Below are positions 45,617 to 60,855 of a DNA stretch of 64,000 bases, piece after piece (the stretch's first letter is position 1; every line of letters begins with the position of its first letter). Origin of the DNA: Spinacia oleracea. Taxonomy: Eukaryota; Streptophyta; Magnoliopsida; Caryophyllales; Amaranthaceae. Both the position numbers and the translations under genes were made by a program. The stretch is from positions 129,540,385-129,604,384 of the forward strand of contig NC_079487.1 of the NCBI RefSeq assembly GCF_020520425.1, in the 5' to 3' direction. The notes under the pieces were generated by a model, which was given only the letters and a program-made list of their open reading frames with translations, was not told the origin of the DNA and ran no database searches.

Positions 45617-47595
45617 CTTGCTGCTTAAATTGTGACTTTCTTTAATTAGCATGCTTGCCCATTTGAAAACCAAAAAAAAAATAACAAGACACCAGCCAAA
45701 CAAGCTACACACCAGAACCAGACTGAACAGCACAACGCTTGCACAAAAGAACTGCACAACAACAAGCTGAAAAAGAAACTGCACAACAGCAAGCCAGCCT
45801 GAGCAGAACAGTTTGCCTGACTGATTGCAAACCTGCAAAACTATGCAACACCAGGACTCAGCAGTAGCAACAGCTACAACAACAGGACTCAGCAGTAGCA
45901 GCAGATTCAGCTACTTCTCATGTTATCAAAGCTGTAGATTCTTAATCTTTCGAGTTTAGTTCCTCTTGTCAGTTATAGATTTAGATTAAGACCTCAAGAA
46001 CTTTCTTTTTTCCTTTGATATAGTATTAATTAAATTATTGTCATCTTGAACTTGTTCAGCCAAGCAGATTACAGATATGGGTATACGCTGTATACCATGT
46101 TAGCAAAAAGATGGTTTTACTTCCATATCAAAGAGCTGAAAAGGAGATGTAAATAAAGTTCAAAATTTCAAAATGTCTACTCTTATATTCAGGCGTGAAG
46201 AGAAGCAAAGCAATGCTTACAAGTACAATAGCTAAAGAATGTGTGCCTTAAAATGTGGAACAAACTGAGTTTGTTAAATCTGAAAAGACCAGGAAGTGCA
46301 CCCCAAAATAAAAAGTACTATAAGACGAGTACTTTGTATGTAATTTGTGACAGCTGATATAGGAGTCTGACGGCCACTTACTTGTGTACATATCGTCATA
46401 TCCTACCAGCCTAAAGATAATTCTCAAAATTTCACAAGGAACACCAAATGTTTTGTAGACTAGTATATTCCACATACCATCATAGAACACAAAATCTCAA
46501 GACAAGTAAGTTTCTACACCAAAGTAAAGTAGAACATAAAAAGACAACAATTCATGAACAAAAAGCTTTTATTCTAATAGCATATTTGACAGAACATCAC
46601 ATGCAATGCACAAGCTACCTGCGAGTGAAAAAAAGAAGAAGTACGGAGTAATCAACATCATCATCATGCAAACATCATATAACAATTGCAGAACAGACTC
46701 CATTGACCAGACCATGATTTACTGATGGAGGAAGGGAGAGTGAAATTGTGATTCCTAACCTTCAAACTTGAAGCATATAAGGTGAGTAACTCTCTTCACC
46801 ACCAGTGGTTTAGAAAGCCAAGCAGATTGCAAGTGGTTCTGTAAGTCCTTGAAAGTTGGCTAATTGGAATTGGTTAAGCTGTGCCCTATTCATTGAGATG
46901 TTGGGAAGTCTCTGTCTCTGAAGGGTCAATTTAAGCTATGTTGAAGGACTTTCTCTATATACTATTTTGTTTAATAAGGCACTTCCTACTGGCTGAAATC
47001 TGGACTTAGCGCTCGCCTCCAGGTGATAGTACTCGAAATTTTTCAAACAGTAACGGAAATCTGTGAAAAGCTTCTCAAATATCCTCCAAAACACTTTGAA
47101 CAGACCAAAAACAGACCAAAAACGAGTACTATGAGTGAACAGACCAAAAACGAAACAGACTATAGAAGTCAATCAAAAAGAAAACAAGCTTATACTATGA
47201 GCAATTTCTATGCGCAACTAAAACTTTTTATAGTAGTTGATTTCAGACTTATCTCTCACTCATGGTCATAGTTTGAATGAGGTTTTATCAGGAGAGTAAG
47301 TCGGAGTCGCTGCTGTCTTGGATTGACATTTAACATTGTGTTTTCTTTACGCGTTACAGAAGGAGCATCATAAATTAACTAACAGAAACTATAGTTTGTT
47401 AACAACCTCGACAAAAGCTAAAGAACAATCTAAAACAAGTCATCAAACAAATCAGGAAGCTGTGAACTAGCAAAACAACATCAAGCAACAACTGCATGTC
47501 TGACATGTATTAACAAAATGATTTGGCTACCTTATTAGTTATTCCCCATTATGTTTTGAAAAAAAATGAGGGGAACCATACCTGGAATAAAGATC
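45617..47595. other. CACTA interior, nothing recognised
   Basis: AT-rich with CA-rich stretches (45660-45900 has repeated CAACAGCA/GCACAACA). No open frame with a domain that I recognise. Confidence 0.5.
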
Positions 47596-49321
<1,726 letters not shown>

Positions 49322-52056
49322 CACACAACATTTCTCATTTGTTGCATCTTCAATGACATCTGAAGTAATATCCAAAAAAAAAACATCACTGTCACTCCAT
49401 GAAAGAACAGGAAAGAGGTTGACAATAGAATTAGAAGATTAAAAATACTCCATTCAAAAGCAAAATAACTAATCTCTCTATGTATGGAGCAGTTATACTC
49501 CAATATGTCACGTGAAATTTTAAGTATAAGGTGAAATTATGCTGAAAGAGTTCTATAGCATAGCAGTCTAATAGACAGGAAAATTCAGATTAAAGCTGTT
49601 GCTACTGCTAGAAGGGGTGATTCAGAGCCAACCCAGACTAAAGAGAGAATAAATCTCAAGGCTGAAGGACAAATTATAATAATCAAATAGTGTTACTGCT
49701 ATCTAGAGGACGAGATGTCAGATTTTCAATAGTACCAATATAGAAAATAATCAATTAGAAAATCAGTAATCTCCATCAGGTGAGACTATAAAAATAAGAT
49801 GTCAGATTGAACTAAATGCTCACAGTTCCCCTGCCATTTTAGGATCTGGTATCAATTATTCATCATTAAGTAATAACAAATGTGAGATACTAACAGAAGC
49901 AATCCAAGGATCAATGAATTCCAATGTTTTATTCCTTGCCATCAATAATATACTGCAATTAGCCCTAAAAAACTAATTCTTAAAAAATAACCAACATAAG
50001 ATATTCCGGCAGCTTCATTATACTATAAAGCTTCAAAATTTTAACAAAATATCAGAAGCTTAATAGTTCTGTTGCTTCTGCTTGAGTGCATGACCCTGTA
50101 TTTCTTGGCTTATACCTTAAACACAAGGCCACACAGAAGTTATGAAGAAAACAAGAAACTTTACTCGATTTTCAAAGCTTAGTGCACATAATTGGAAATT
50201 TAGCTAACGAAAAGAACAGAAAAGTTACCCGTACTGTCTACAGAAGCACAAATTTTCTCTCATGCAGATTAAAGATAAGTCTTTTCTTTTTGAAGTAGTT
50301 TGCAAATCAAGTCAAATCTCTAAATCATAAGGTAATGCAACAACAGATGAAATGGTAGAGTCCCATCTGGACTCATGCTACAAAGTACAAACACACACCC
50401 CCTCTTTGTCCTTGAATATTTTTGTGGATGCCTCTCTTTGCAAATGATATCTCTACGGGGCTTGCGAATGTCTGCAGAGACCAACAGGGTATTTGGGTGC
50501 AAGAATTCTTAAATTTACGCCCATTTAGCCAATACTATGCAATTGATAGCAAAAACCCTCAATTTATACAAAATGATACCTAATCCAACAAGGAATGCAT
50601 AAAACATCAAATAACTCAAAATTCTAGGCTAATCTCATTCAATTATACGACATTAAAGCATCATAAATCACAACTTTAGATAACAATATAATCAGGTTGT
50701 TGATCCAATGAATAATCCATCACCTACTAATAATATTCAATTAAGCTAGTATCAACTTAAGTTATTATAAATTGGTTTTACCTAAACAAATTTGACTGTA
50801 GTCGATTGGAAATCCTTTGTGCTAATTACTGAGCCTGCCTCCCCAACTCAGTTTCCTTAATCACGAAAGAAGGATATCAATCCAATAACCCAATCCTAAA
50901 AGAAGCAAGGGACACAACCTCCATGTTAATTGAAGTACTAAAAATGACTAAGAAAGCATGACATGAAAAAACAACTTAAACTGCAACAAGAAAATACAGA
51001 AAATTGAAATTGAAGATGAGAGAAATTGATAAAGAAAATAGATTGAATCACCGAAAAATTGAAGGCATCAGAAGACTGCGTTCAGAACTAGGGTTAGCCG
51101 ATTTAAATGTTGAAAACTGAGAAATTATTATTTTAGAACAAAAAATGTTGTAGTAAAATGAAGTAACATGAAACCTAAACTCAATCAGGAATCAAGATAA
51201 GCTCTAGGAAATCTGACGTAGGACTGGAAAGTACTAATAGACCTAGGAATTTAAGGATGTAAAGAAGTGTTCCACAAAAGAACAAAACTAACCTTATAAA
51301 ATGCCACAAATACTATGATTTTTACAGTACACAAAAAGAAAATTAGCCTTATACCTAGCCAATAAAACACTCCTTCCTTTGGATCTCAATCTTATGGTTT
51401 TTTACTTGCTTTTCAAGATCTTATCTTTGATCTTCTCCTTGTATTTTTATTTATTGGAGCTACTGTTATTGCACACTCTCGAGCTACATCTTCCAGCTAT
51501 ACTAGTCAGAATCAGAGAAGGCCAAATAGAATTTGCAATGTGCTAGAGTAGTTCCTATAAACAAGCAAATACCTAATTTTCTAAGTGGAATCTGAAGCTG
51601 TTTGATTTCTGCAATTGGTTATTTTCAAAGGCAATTGGTAAAAATAGTGTTAGATAATCTTGCAAGAAGGCTTCATTATACATGGGTCATATCCTGTTTG
51701 ATTGGGTTGCCTGTGGCATGAGCTTATTTTCATTTGTACAGGTAAATATTTCAGACAACTCAATATGCCAATGCTTTTATGTCAGATTTAGCACTTCATC
51801 GAGTATCTGTACAGCTCAATTTCAAACTCATCCACACAAAGTATGACATAGCATTATCTTCAACATAAACCACTTGCATAATTACTCCGGATCAAATTAC
51901 AAGAAATGTCAAGCTAATATAGACATACAGTATCACCAAATCATGATTTATAAACACGAAATTCATCAATTAACAAGCAATTAAAGATTCAAAGCACGTA
52001 GATAATCAATCATGGATAAGAAATTAAAATTCAATTTGGAAGAAATGTATATACCC
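49322..52056. other. CACTA interior, possible introns of the captured gene
   Basis: AT-rich, non-coding in appearance; I see no domain-bearing frame. Confidence 0.4.
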
Positions 52057-52275
52057 CTAAGGTTGAACGTCTGAACTTCTTCCCCATGAGCGTCGACGCG
52101 TAAGGTAGCGAGTCTCCGGAACTTCTCTTCGTACTAGTCGGCGTCTCCGTGGAGTTTTGTGGTGATGTTTCAGAAATTCAGGGTAGCTGGGTGAAACCGT
52201 GCAGGCCATTGTTGTGGTGAGTCTATGGCTAGTTGGCGGCGGTGGTCTGTGGCTGGCCGGCGATACACGCGACAT
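52057..52275 (-). pseudogene. possible first exon inside the CACTA element
   Basis: Open frame of 72 residues, Ser/Pro/Arg-rich (MSRVSPASHRPPPPTSHR..), in the GC-richest part of the CACTA element, with a CT-rich 5' leader-like flank up to 52480. It could be the 5' exon of the fragment set at 47596-49321 or a separate captured piece. No family recognised. Confidence 0.3.
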
Positions 52276-52757
52276 TGTGCCTAATTAAAACCTAAAAAAC
52301 AAAAAGTCCGAGACTTTCAGATCAATTGAATCAAAAAAATTAAGAAAATTAACAAAAATAAACGAAAATCAACACAAAATTGAGGCCAAGAACAAGAAAC
52401 GGAATGAATTCAGGAACTAGGGTTAGAAAGACCGATGAGTGAAATCAATCTAGAGGAGGGAGAAGAGAGAGAGCAGTTGATTGTTGAGAGTGAGGGTTGA
52501 GTCGGTTGTTTGAGGGAGAAAATCGTGGGAGCAGGGTGTGGGAGCAGGCGGGATATCTTTTGGCGAAATATTAACACGTGGGTTTCACGTGCCTGTTTTT
52601 GGTAAATAGCGACGCTTTAGTGTGTCGTAATATATTGCGACCCTCTAAACTGCCGCAATTTGCAAAGTAAGTATTCACGCCCCCAAAAGCCTTGCGACCC
52701 TTTGTGACACCGTCACAATTATTCCGCCTACATACGTATCATTTTCCTGTAGTGTTA

Positions 52758-52892
52758 ATTACTTCAAAGTTCCCTTGCTTGCTTCGGTTGTTGCATTTGT
52801 CCTTCTTTTAAATATTAACCTGTTCCTGACATTCTCCAAAACAAACTATTAGTAGAAGGTTAGCTTGTCATCATCAAAACCAAGAATCAATA
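52758..52892 (-). repeat. 5' LTR of the Sirevirus, outer part
   Basis: 135 bases continuing the LTR after the CACTA insertion, ending at 52892 before the duplication CCCTT (52893-52897). The terminal CA of the other LTR reads TA here. Confidence 0.85.
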
Positions 52893-53094
52893 CCCTTTCT
52901 GGCAAAAACTACTCCATACATGTTTATCCTAACCAGTATTTTTATTGAATAAGTTACTCGATAACCAATAAACTAATTAAATACCACTAAATGCATTCAA
53001 TTCGATAATGATATAGGATAATGGCACGATATGGTCCAAAGTAGTTTTTATAAATACTCACTATCGAATTATCGATATTCTGTTTAACGGAGTA

Positions 53095-53494
53095 CTCCCT
53101 CAGTTTCTTTTTGTTTGTTACATTTGGACTTTTGAACGTTTATTAATGTATAATAAAAATACATTTTCTTTTTTAATTTTAATCCATCATTTATATTAAA
53201 AAATAAACTCAAGTAAAATCACAATCCACTAATCATTACAACAACCAATAAGATTGTTTTATTTATCAAAATGAACCAATAATAGAAAAGCACACAGATT
53301 GCTAACTTACATACTTGGAAAATTGTAAAGAAATTAAATGAGTTGAAAAATTAGATCAATTAAAATTAAAAGTTGGCACAAAAAATGACAACATAATAAA
53401 TTTATAAAAGGAAAGATTCTTCCACGTAACAAACTATTATGAAACATCTTAAAAGGAATACGTAATAAAAAAATAAAAATAAAAACGGAGGGAG
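53095..53494. mobile_element. Stowaway-like MITE
   Basis: Starts CTCCCTCAGTTTCTTTTTGT and ends AAAAATAAAAACGGAGGGAG, flanked by TA. 400 bp, AT-rich, non-coding. The open frame at 53334-53624 crosses its end and is rejected. Confidence 0.75.
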
Positions 53495-53504
53495 TAACTT
53501 TTAT

Positions 53505-54096
53505 TAGGAATGTCAATGTGGCGGGGCGGATGCGGATGTAGGTCCCTCCATCCTCATCCCCACCTAAAATTTTCATCCCCATTCCCGCCCCATCACCCAT
53601 GGCGGGTACAAAATTCTTCCCCATCCCCGCCCCAACGGGTGTAAGCTAAAATCCATCTCCACCCCACCACCCAATTGGGTATCCATCCCCATCTTATCCC
53701 CGCTTCATACCCGCGCTAATACCCGCCTAATTTTTCTTATTTAGCAAACATTTGTCATATATACAGAGTAATGAAAGTTAACTATTGAAAAAATACATTA
53801 TGACTAAAGTTAACATATATAATCGAAAATAATACTCGTCATAACAAAAAATTCAAACAAAAAAATTAGTCTCACCTAAATTCATATTATCACCTAAAGA
53901 TGTAAATGAATCCAAACTCACCCATCACTCATGGCGGGTATGAAGCGGGGCGAGTGGGGATGGGGTGGGCGGGTTCAACACAAAATCCACACCCGCCCCA
54001 TCACCCATTATGGGTACGATTTTTATACTCATCCCCGCCCCATCACCCGCGAAACCTACCTCCATCCCCGCCTACTTGGGGTGGATACTATCCCTA
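53505..54096. mobile_element. GC-rich hAT-type MITE
   Basis: Starts TAGGAATGTCAATG and ends in ..ACTATCCCTA, imperfect inverted ends of the TAGGGATG type. A perfect 8 bp duplication ACTTTTAT flanks it (53497-53504, 54097-54104), the hAT length. Both arms consist of degenerate repeats of CCCGCCCCATCACCCATGG. No transposase. Confidence 0.8.
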
Positions 54097-54104
54097 ACTT
54101 TTAT

Positions 54105-54630
54105 GAATAGTGGTCCTTTAATTTTGCAACTCGTGGTGGTCACATGGAGTTATGGAAAATAGTGATACTTTTGGTCATTAATTACGCTGTGGGGAGTACT
54201 ACGTACGTTCACCGTAGTTGATTGCAAATTGTTCTTTTTTTGTCTTTTTCTTTTTTTTTGTCTTTTTTTTTTTTTTTTTTTGTGTGGTCCAGCAACGTCA
54301 ATATTTAAGGATCGTATGCCAAACTAAAATACAACGTAAGTTAATACTCCTAAACGAGTAATATGATCAGCTAATTAAGCTAGCAACTGAGTATTAGAGG
54401 AGTAGATCAAATTGGACTTTATTCTATAATCAATTGTAACATTTCAGGAGCAGAGGTCTTGTTTTAAGAATATCCATCCTTCGCTTTTAATCAGTTACAA
54501 CATTTCTTTTATCAAAATTCAATCTTTAAAAACTTATACAAGTACGTGAAAGTTGGAAGAGGATATATTTTCATATTGATGTTTTAAAATCTGTAAATAA
54601 CTTTAGCTAGTTAGTTACTGATAAATATTA
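54105..54630. other. intergenic, T-rich, no gene
   Basis: Contains long T tracts at 54234-54281 and no convincing coding sequence. Confidence 0.6.
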
Positions 54631-54682
54631 CTCCCTCCGTCCCACATTAGCTTTAACACTCATTAAGACACAAAGTTTTAGG

Positions 54683-54794
54683 TTTTTTTTTTTTTTTTGG
54701 TGTGAATGAGCCACAAGGCTGGCATGAGAATCGATTCCAGGATCACCTGGAACCGGGATGGAAGCTCTAACCAACTGAATTATCCATCACTCTC
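54683..54794 (-). mobile_element. short tRNA-derived SINE
   Basis: Minus-strand box A-like CAGTTGGTTAGAGC and box B-like GGAATCGATTCTC, ending in an A-run (T-run 54683-54698 on plus). The 17 bp duplication AGACACAAAGTTTTAGG flanks it at 54666-54682 and 54795-54811. About 112 bp. Confidence 0.78.
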
Positions 54795-55677
54795 AGACAC
54801 AAAGTTTTAGGTGATAAGTTATTGTTTGGTTATAAAAAAATATTCGGCTTTTTCACCAAATAACCTTGACGTTTAACTTAATTCACCAAATACTCTCGTG
54901 TTTTCAATAATTCACCATATACCATTAAAGTTTCCAAAAAATCATGATTTTTCCTTTATGTCTAATGTTGTCAAGTTTTCCGTTAGTGCCGGGGCCATAA
55001 TGATGTCATGACTATGGGACCCTGTGCAGATTTTCTAAATGAGGCCTTTCATTTAATTAAAAACAAAAGGAAAGAGAATAAAAATAATGAACTTAATAAG
55101 AATTGAACCCGAGACCTTGGGTATTACTCAATAAGGCCTTGACCACTACTCCAACATTGTTTTTGCTTGCATTAAGGAAACTAATTATATTATATTTTGA
55201 ACATTTAGGGGCCCTGTTCCGTCGCTCACCTCGCACACCCTCAAACGGCCCTGATCATCTTGTTTCTCCCACCTTCATCCACACCTCAAGTAGTCACACA
55301 CCACCTAATCTTTCTCCTCGAGCTCCCTTATTATTGTGTTATTATTGTGTTCATCATATTCCATAGACATTCATAGCTCCATAGTTCATCAAATCTTAAT
55401 GGAACAATTAAACAAGAAATTTACAACAATCAAAACATAAAATCAATTAAAACTCATATTTCACGATTTCACAAATTTCAAATTGAGTTACAACCCACAC
55501 CTTCAATCACGTACATACTCATTCTCCATCTTCTCTCTCCACGTACCTACAATGAAACTCCATCAATTGAAACTAGCTTAGCCACTGGTTTTAGCTTGCA
55601 TTTGCAGCATACGATCCAAAGCTAAGGTTGATAAATGGAAATTAGTATTCGTTGAATTATCAATTTAGTGTGCTTAA

Positions 55678-55995
55678 TGAAGAAAGATTCAAAGAGTTTT
55701 GCTGTTATGATGCAGTGGTTTCTTCACCAGGAATTCTGGTGTTTTTTGTGTTTTGTATTTCTGTGTTTGTGAGGTCTCAAAACGGCACAAAAGTCCTGCC
55801 TTCACCTTATATACAAAGGTCTATGCACAACCCTAAATTACATGTGTACAAGAGGCCAAAACAAAGCTGGCAAGATCCACCTAGGATCACTACAAAACAG
55901 GCTACCTAGGAAGAGTAAAAGAACAAAACAGAAAACATATGCATGTGACTATCCTAGGTGTAGAATTTACTATAAATAACATGATATTCTCAATA
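55678..55995 (-). repeat. 3' LTR of the decayed copia
   Basis: Starts TGAAGAAAGATTC and ends CTCAATA on plus; copy of 60539-60855. Confidence 0.88.
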
Positions 55996-56008
55996 CACCC
56001 CCCTCAAG
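55996..56008 (-). other. polypurine tract of the decayed copia
   Basis: CTTGAGGGGGGTG on the minus strand, touching the 3' LTR. Confidence 0.75.
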
Positions 56009-59000
56009 TTGGAGCTGAGGGAGTGATGCCCAACTTGAAAGAGAGATGATTATGCTGTTGCTCACTGAGAGACTTAGTCATTAAGTCAGCTAACTGGAGA
56101 AAGGATCGAACATGAAGAACGTTTAGCAGCCCATCCAGGATGTGATCTCTCACATAATGACAATCCACATTCAAGTGTTTTGTTCTTTCATGGAAAACAG
56201 GGTTATGTGCAAGATGAATTGCTGACTTGTTGTCACAAAACAAATCAATAAGCTTAGGTCTTCTAGTACCCCATTCAACCAAACAATCTCACTTGTTGTT
56301 TGTGACATACATCTATATTCTGCTTCTGTTGATGACTTTGACACAGTCTTTTGCTTCTTTGTTTTCCAAGACACTAGTGATTTTCCTAAGAAAACACAGT
56401 ATCCAGTGAGAGATCTTGAACTAAAGGCACAGTTTCCCCAATCTGAATCACAGAATGAGCTTAGCTTTACTTCAGAATCAGCAGGGTAGTATAAACCCCA
56501 ATCAATTGTACCAGCCAAGTACTTTACCACATGGATAGCAGCCTGCAAGTGTGGTTTTCTTGGCTCACACATAAACTGACTCAATTGCTGCACACTATAG
56601 GAAATATCAGGTCTTGTCAGATTCAAGTACAACAACCTTCCAATGATTCTTCTATATATTTCAGGATCTTCTAGTAGTTCACCTTGATCAATTGATAATT
56701 TGATCCCTTTGGGAAAGGGGAACTTTGCAGGTTTACAGTCCTCAGTCCCTGTTGATTTCAGTATGTCAAGAGTGAACTTTCTTTGATTTAACATGGTTCC
56801 TTTTGGACTTCTTGAAACTTCTATCCCAAGAAAATATCTCATCTCTCCAAGATCCCTCACAGTGAAGGCATTGTCAAGTTCTGTTTTGAGCTTTTTCATC
56901 TCATTTGTGTCATCTCCAGTGACAAGAAGATCATCAACATAAACTAGCACAATTGTCTGCTTTCCATTTTCAATTTTAGAGAACATTGAATAATCTCTTT
57001 TGGATTGTGTATAGCCATGCTCAATGAAGAACTTGGTAAGTTCTAGATTCCATTGCCTAGAAGCTTGCTTCAGACCATATAAGCTTCTTTTCAGCCTACA
57101 TACTTGCCCCTCCTTTCCTCCAGTGTAACCTTTTGGTGGTTTCATGTACACTTCTTCATCCAGGAACCCATGCAAGAAGGCATTGTTGATATCAAGTTGT
57201 TCCAACTTTCAATTCATGGCTGTTGCCAAGGCTATCAGAGTTCTCACAGTAGTAAACTTAGCTACTGGTGAGAAAGTATGTTTGTAATCTTTACCTTTGA
57301 TCTGTTTATCACCTCTTGCCACTAATCTAGCTTTGAGTTTCTCTATGTTCCCATCTCTGTCAAACTTGATTCTATATACCCATTTAGAATCTATTGCCTT
57401 CTTTCCTTCTGGTAAATCTGTCATTTCCCATGTTTCATTCTTATCAAGAGCATTCAGCTCTTCCTTCATTGCTTCCATCCACCCTTGATCTTCAGATGCT
57501 TCTCCATAGTGAATTGGCTCTCTTTCTCTCAAAACATTATTCAGAGATGCTAAGTATTCCTCTGAATAGTATTCTGAATCCATGAGCCTTGCTATGATCA
57601 AGTTAGCTGTATGTGTTGCAGCTCTTTTTCCTGGGATATCAAAGACAAAATCTTTGAACTTTGCTGGTATTGTTCTGTCCCTCTCTGATCTTCTCACAGT
57701 TTCTTGAGTGTTTGTTTCCACATTGGTGACATCAAGGTCAGCCTGACCTTGTTCTACCACCATAGTGTCTTCTTGAATAATTTCTTCTTGCATCTCCTCC
57801 AATTCTGGTTCTATTTGATCAATTTCCTGCTCAAACTCTTCAGTGAAGATATTAGAGAAATCAATATCATTTTCAGTTTCTGTACTTGACAAATTGTTTC
57901 TCAAACAAGTTGCAAAATCATTGTTTCCTTGTTTAAGAAGAAAAGAAAATATCCTTTCTTTGAACACCACATCTCTGCTCACAAAATTTTTTCTAGTTTC
58001 CAGATCCATAAGCTTATACCCTTTCTGACAATGAGGATATCCAATCATGATACACCTTATTCCTCTTGCTGCAAATTTATCAGTAGGTTTCTTGTGGGGA
58101 CTTGCATAGCACAGGCTTCCTATGACCCTCAAATGATCATAGTCAGGTTCTTTCTTCATCATTCTCTTGTATGGAGTTTCCCAACCAATCACTGCACTAG
58201 GCAATAAATTGATTAAGTGAGTTGCAGCCAAAATACACTCACCCCATAAATATGCAGGCAGTCCTGCATGGATCTTCAGGGCTCTTGCTGTCTCAAGCAG
58301 AAACCTGTGCTTCCTCTCAACTCTTGCATTCTGTTGAGGTACACCTGGCACACTTCTTTGGTGTGTAATGCCCTTTTGAGCAAAGATTTGTGCACATTCA
58401 TTCTGAAAAATTTATGTTCCATTGTCACTTCTCAGGGTTTTAACAGTGGTGTTAAAATGATTTTCTATATGAGCAAGGAAACCAACCAGGATTCCCTTAA
58501 CCTGTTCCTTGTTTGACAACAAATGTGTCCAAGTCACTCTACTATAGTCATCAACTATAGTTAGGAAATAGCTTGCACCTGTAATACTCTTAGTCCTGTA
58601 AGGACCCCATAAATCAACATGAATCAATTCAAAAACATTTCCAGGAATAGATTTACTTGGAGAGAAAGGTAACTTGTGATGTTTAGCAACTGAACAAGTG
58701 TCACAGAAATAGCTCTTTAAGTCTTTACATTTGCAAAAATCCAAATGTTCCATCTTAGAAATAGAAACATGCCCTAGTCTAGCATGAATTAAATCTAGTT
58801 TCTCTATTTTATTACAGCTCTTTGATTCTTTTCCTTCTTCCTTCACCAAGCAAACCTCCTCCCTTCCTTTTCTCCTTCTTGTGAGCTTACTTTCAAAGTT
58901 GATCAGCTTGTACAGATCACTTTCATTCTCTCCAAACACTACATTATCTTCAGTGGAAAGGCCCTGAAGAGAACACCCATGTTTATGAAATAAAAGCTTC

Positions 59001-60428
59001 AGGTCATCTTTGTGAACCAATTTGCTCACTGACAGCAAGTTGTGTTTGAAATCACTTACATATAACACATCAAAAAGAGTCACATTATCATTCAATTTCA
59101 CATCTCCTATTTCTTTAACTGTTTTGACATTTCCATCAGGTAATCCTACCCTTATCTGCTTGTCTAATGTTCTCATGTTAGTAAGAACACTTTTGTTTCA
59201 TGTCATGTGATCACTAGCTCCTGAATCTATGAGCCATGTATTACAGTAAGAGTCATCATAATGATTCACTGCATTAGAAAGAATTTCTTTACCTGCAAAG
59301 TTGCTGTGACTGCTAGCTGTTGCATTCTGCTTCTCACCAATTGCTTTCATCACTTCCTGTACAACAGAAGAAATGAACTTGTCATCATGTTTCATTGCAT
59401 TACCTCCTGCATTTCCAAACTCCAGGGGGTTGTCTCCAGAATATTCTTCTTCACTTCTAGTTGCATTTGCGCGCAGCTTGTCTTGTGTTTCCTTTTCCCT
59501 TTGGATTGTTCTTAAACCAGTCAGGATATCCAACTAGCTTAAAACACTCTTCCCTTAAGTGTCCCTTCATTCCACAATGCTGACATTTCTTTGCATCTCT
59601 TTCAATCTTCTCAAGTCTCATTTTTTTGTATTCTCTCTTATTAAAGTTCATCAGAGGACCAAGACTCTCTCCTTGCCTGTTTGCTGCTAGAGCACTTGTT
59701 TGACTCCCAATACTGATTTCTCCCGTGATCTGCTTTTGTTTCTCAACCTGCATGACTAGATTGTACACCTTGTTCACAAGAATCAGTGGATCCATCCCAA
59801 GGAAATTTGTCTTCATCTGCTCATAATCAGAGTTGAGACCCATGAGAAACTTCATGAGCTTGGTGGATGATTCCCTCTCAATCATTTTTTTGACAATGCT
59901 GCAGCTGCACTTTGCCAGAGCACCACAAGAACACTCTGGTATGTCTTCAATTTCTGAGATTTGATCCCAAAAATCCTTCAATTTGCAGTACTATTCACTT
60001 ACACTGAGATACCCTTGCTGCAATTCCCACATGTCTTTCTTCAGTTGAAAGAGAAGAGGAGCACTTGTTTGCCCATGCCTTTCAACAATTTCTTCCCACA
60101 ACCTCTTAGTTGATTGCATAGTCACAAGGCTACTTGCAATTTCAGGCTTCATGGTGGCCAACAACCATGACCTCACCATATAATCACATCTAGTCCATTT
60201 CTGGATTTCATCAGGACCTTCAGAAGGTTTAGGATGCTTCCCTTCTAAGAATCCCAGTTTGTTCTTGGCACCAAGAGCAATCCTGATGCTTCTGCTCCAA
60301 TTCAGGAAATTCTTTCCATCAAACAAGATACTTCCAATTGGTGTTGCAGCACTCTCATTTACTGCAATAAAGAGAGGATCTTTGTAGGGATTCAGATTAT
60401 TTTTTGAGGAGGAATTTGTTTCACCCAT
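56004..60428 (-). pseudogene. broken copia gag-pol polyprotein
   Basis: Gag starts at 60428 (SILFDGKNFLNWSRSIRIAL) and has a CCHC knuckle (CQHCGMKGHLREEC) near 59580. Protease DSG lies in SGASDHMT near 59200, the GAG-pre-integrase and integrase between 59176 and about 58100 (HVDLWGPY, LRSDNGT), reverse transcriptase from about 57500 with YVDDLLV near 56930, and RNase H to 56004. In-frame stops are at 59991 (TAG), 59198 (TGA), 58412 (TAA) and 57206-57208 (TGA); frameshifts lie at about 59460-59530 and about 56230-56285. The TGA near 57207 stands where relatives usually have Trp. Not translatable as a whole. Confidence 0.88.
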
Positions 60429-60523
60429 TTCTGTTTCTGTTTCGAAAGCTTTGATTTTTCTTGCTGGTTTGTTATTTCAGAACAGCAAACTCTCAAAATC
60501 TTTAAGATTTAAGAACGTTTAAA

Positions 60524-60538
60524 CCTGCTCTAATACCA
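60524..60538 (-). other. primer binding site of the decayed copia
   Basis: TGGTATTAGAGCAGG on the minus strand, directly against the 5' LTR; an initiator tRNA-Met type site with one change from TGGTATCAGAGC. Confidence 0.8.
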
Positions 60539-60855
60539 TGAAGAAAGATTCAAAGAGTTTTGCTGTTATGATGCAGTGGTTTCTTCACCAGGAATTCTGG
60601 TGTTTTTTGTGTTTTGTATTTCTGTGTTTGTGAGGTCTCAAAACGGCACAAAAGGCCTGCCTTCACCTTATATACAAAGGTCTATGCACAACCCTAAATT
60701 ACATGTATACAAGAGGCCAAAACAAAGCTGGCAAGATCCACTAGGATCACTACAAAACAGGCTATCTAGGAAGAGTAAAAGAACAAAACAGAAAACATAT
60801 GCATGTGACTACCCTAGGTGTAGAATTTACTATAAATAGCATGATATTCTCAATA
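60539..60855 (-). repeat. 5' LTR of the decayed copia
   Basis: 317 bases, matching 55678-55995 with about five substitutions and one single-base gap. Confidence 0.88.

Larger units (their letters stand above)
55678..60855 (-). mobile_element. decayed Ty1/copia retrotransposon
   Basis: LTRs at 55678-55995 and 60539-60855 (318 and 317 bp) with about six differences. The 5 bp duplication CTTAA lies at 55673-55677 and 60856-60860. PBS and PPT are adjacent to the inner LTR edges. The single gag-pol frame is broken by at least four stops and two frameshifts. On the coding strand both LTRs start TA and end CA, a non-canonical pair. Confidence 0.88.

Noticed and set aside
53334-54162. Pro/Gly-rich open frames on both strands
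   Set aside because: They are translations of the CCCGCCCCATCACCC repeats of the hAT-type MITE.
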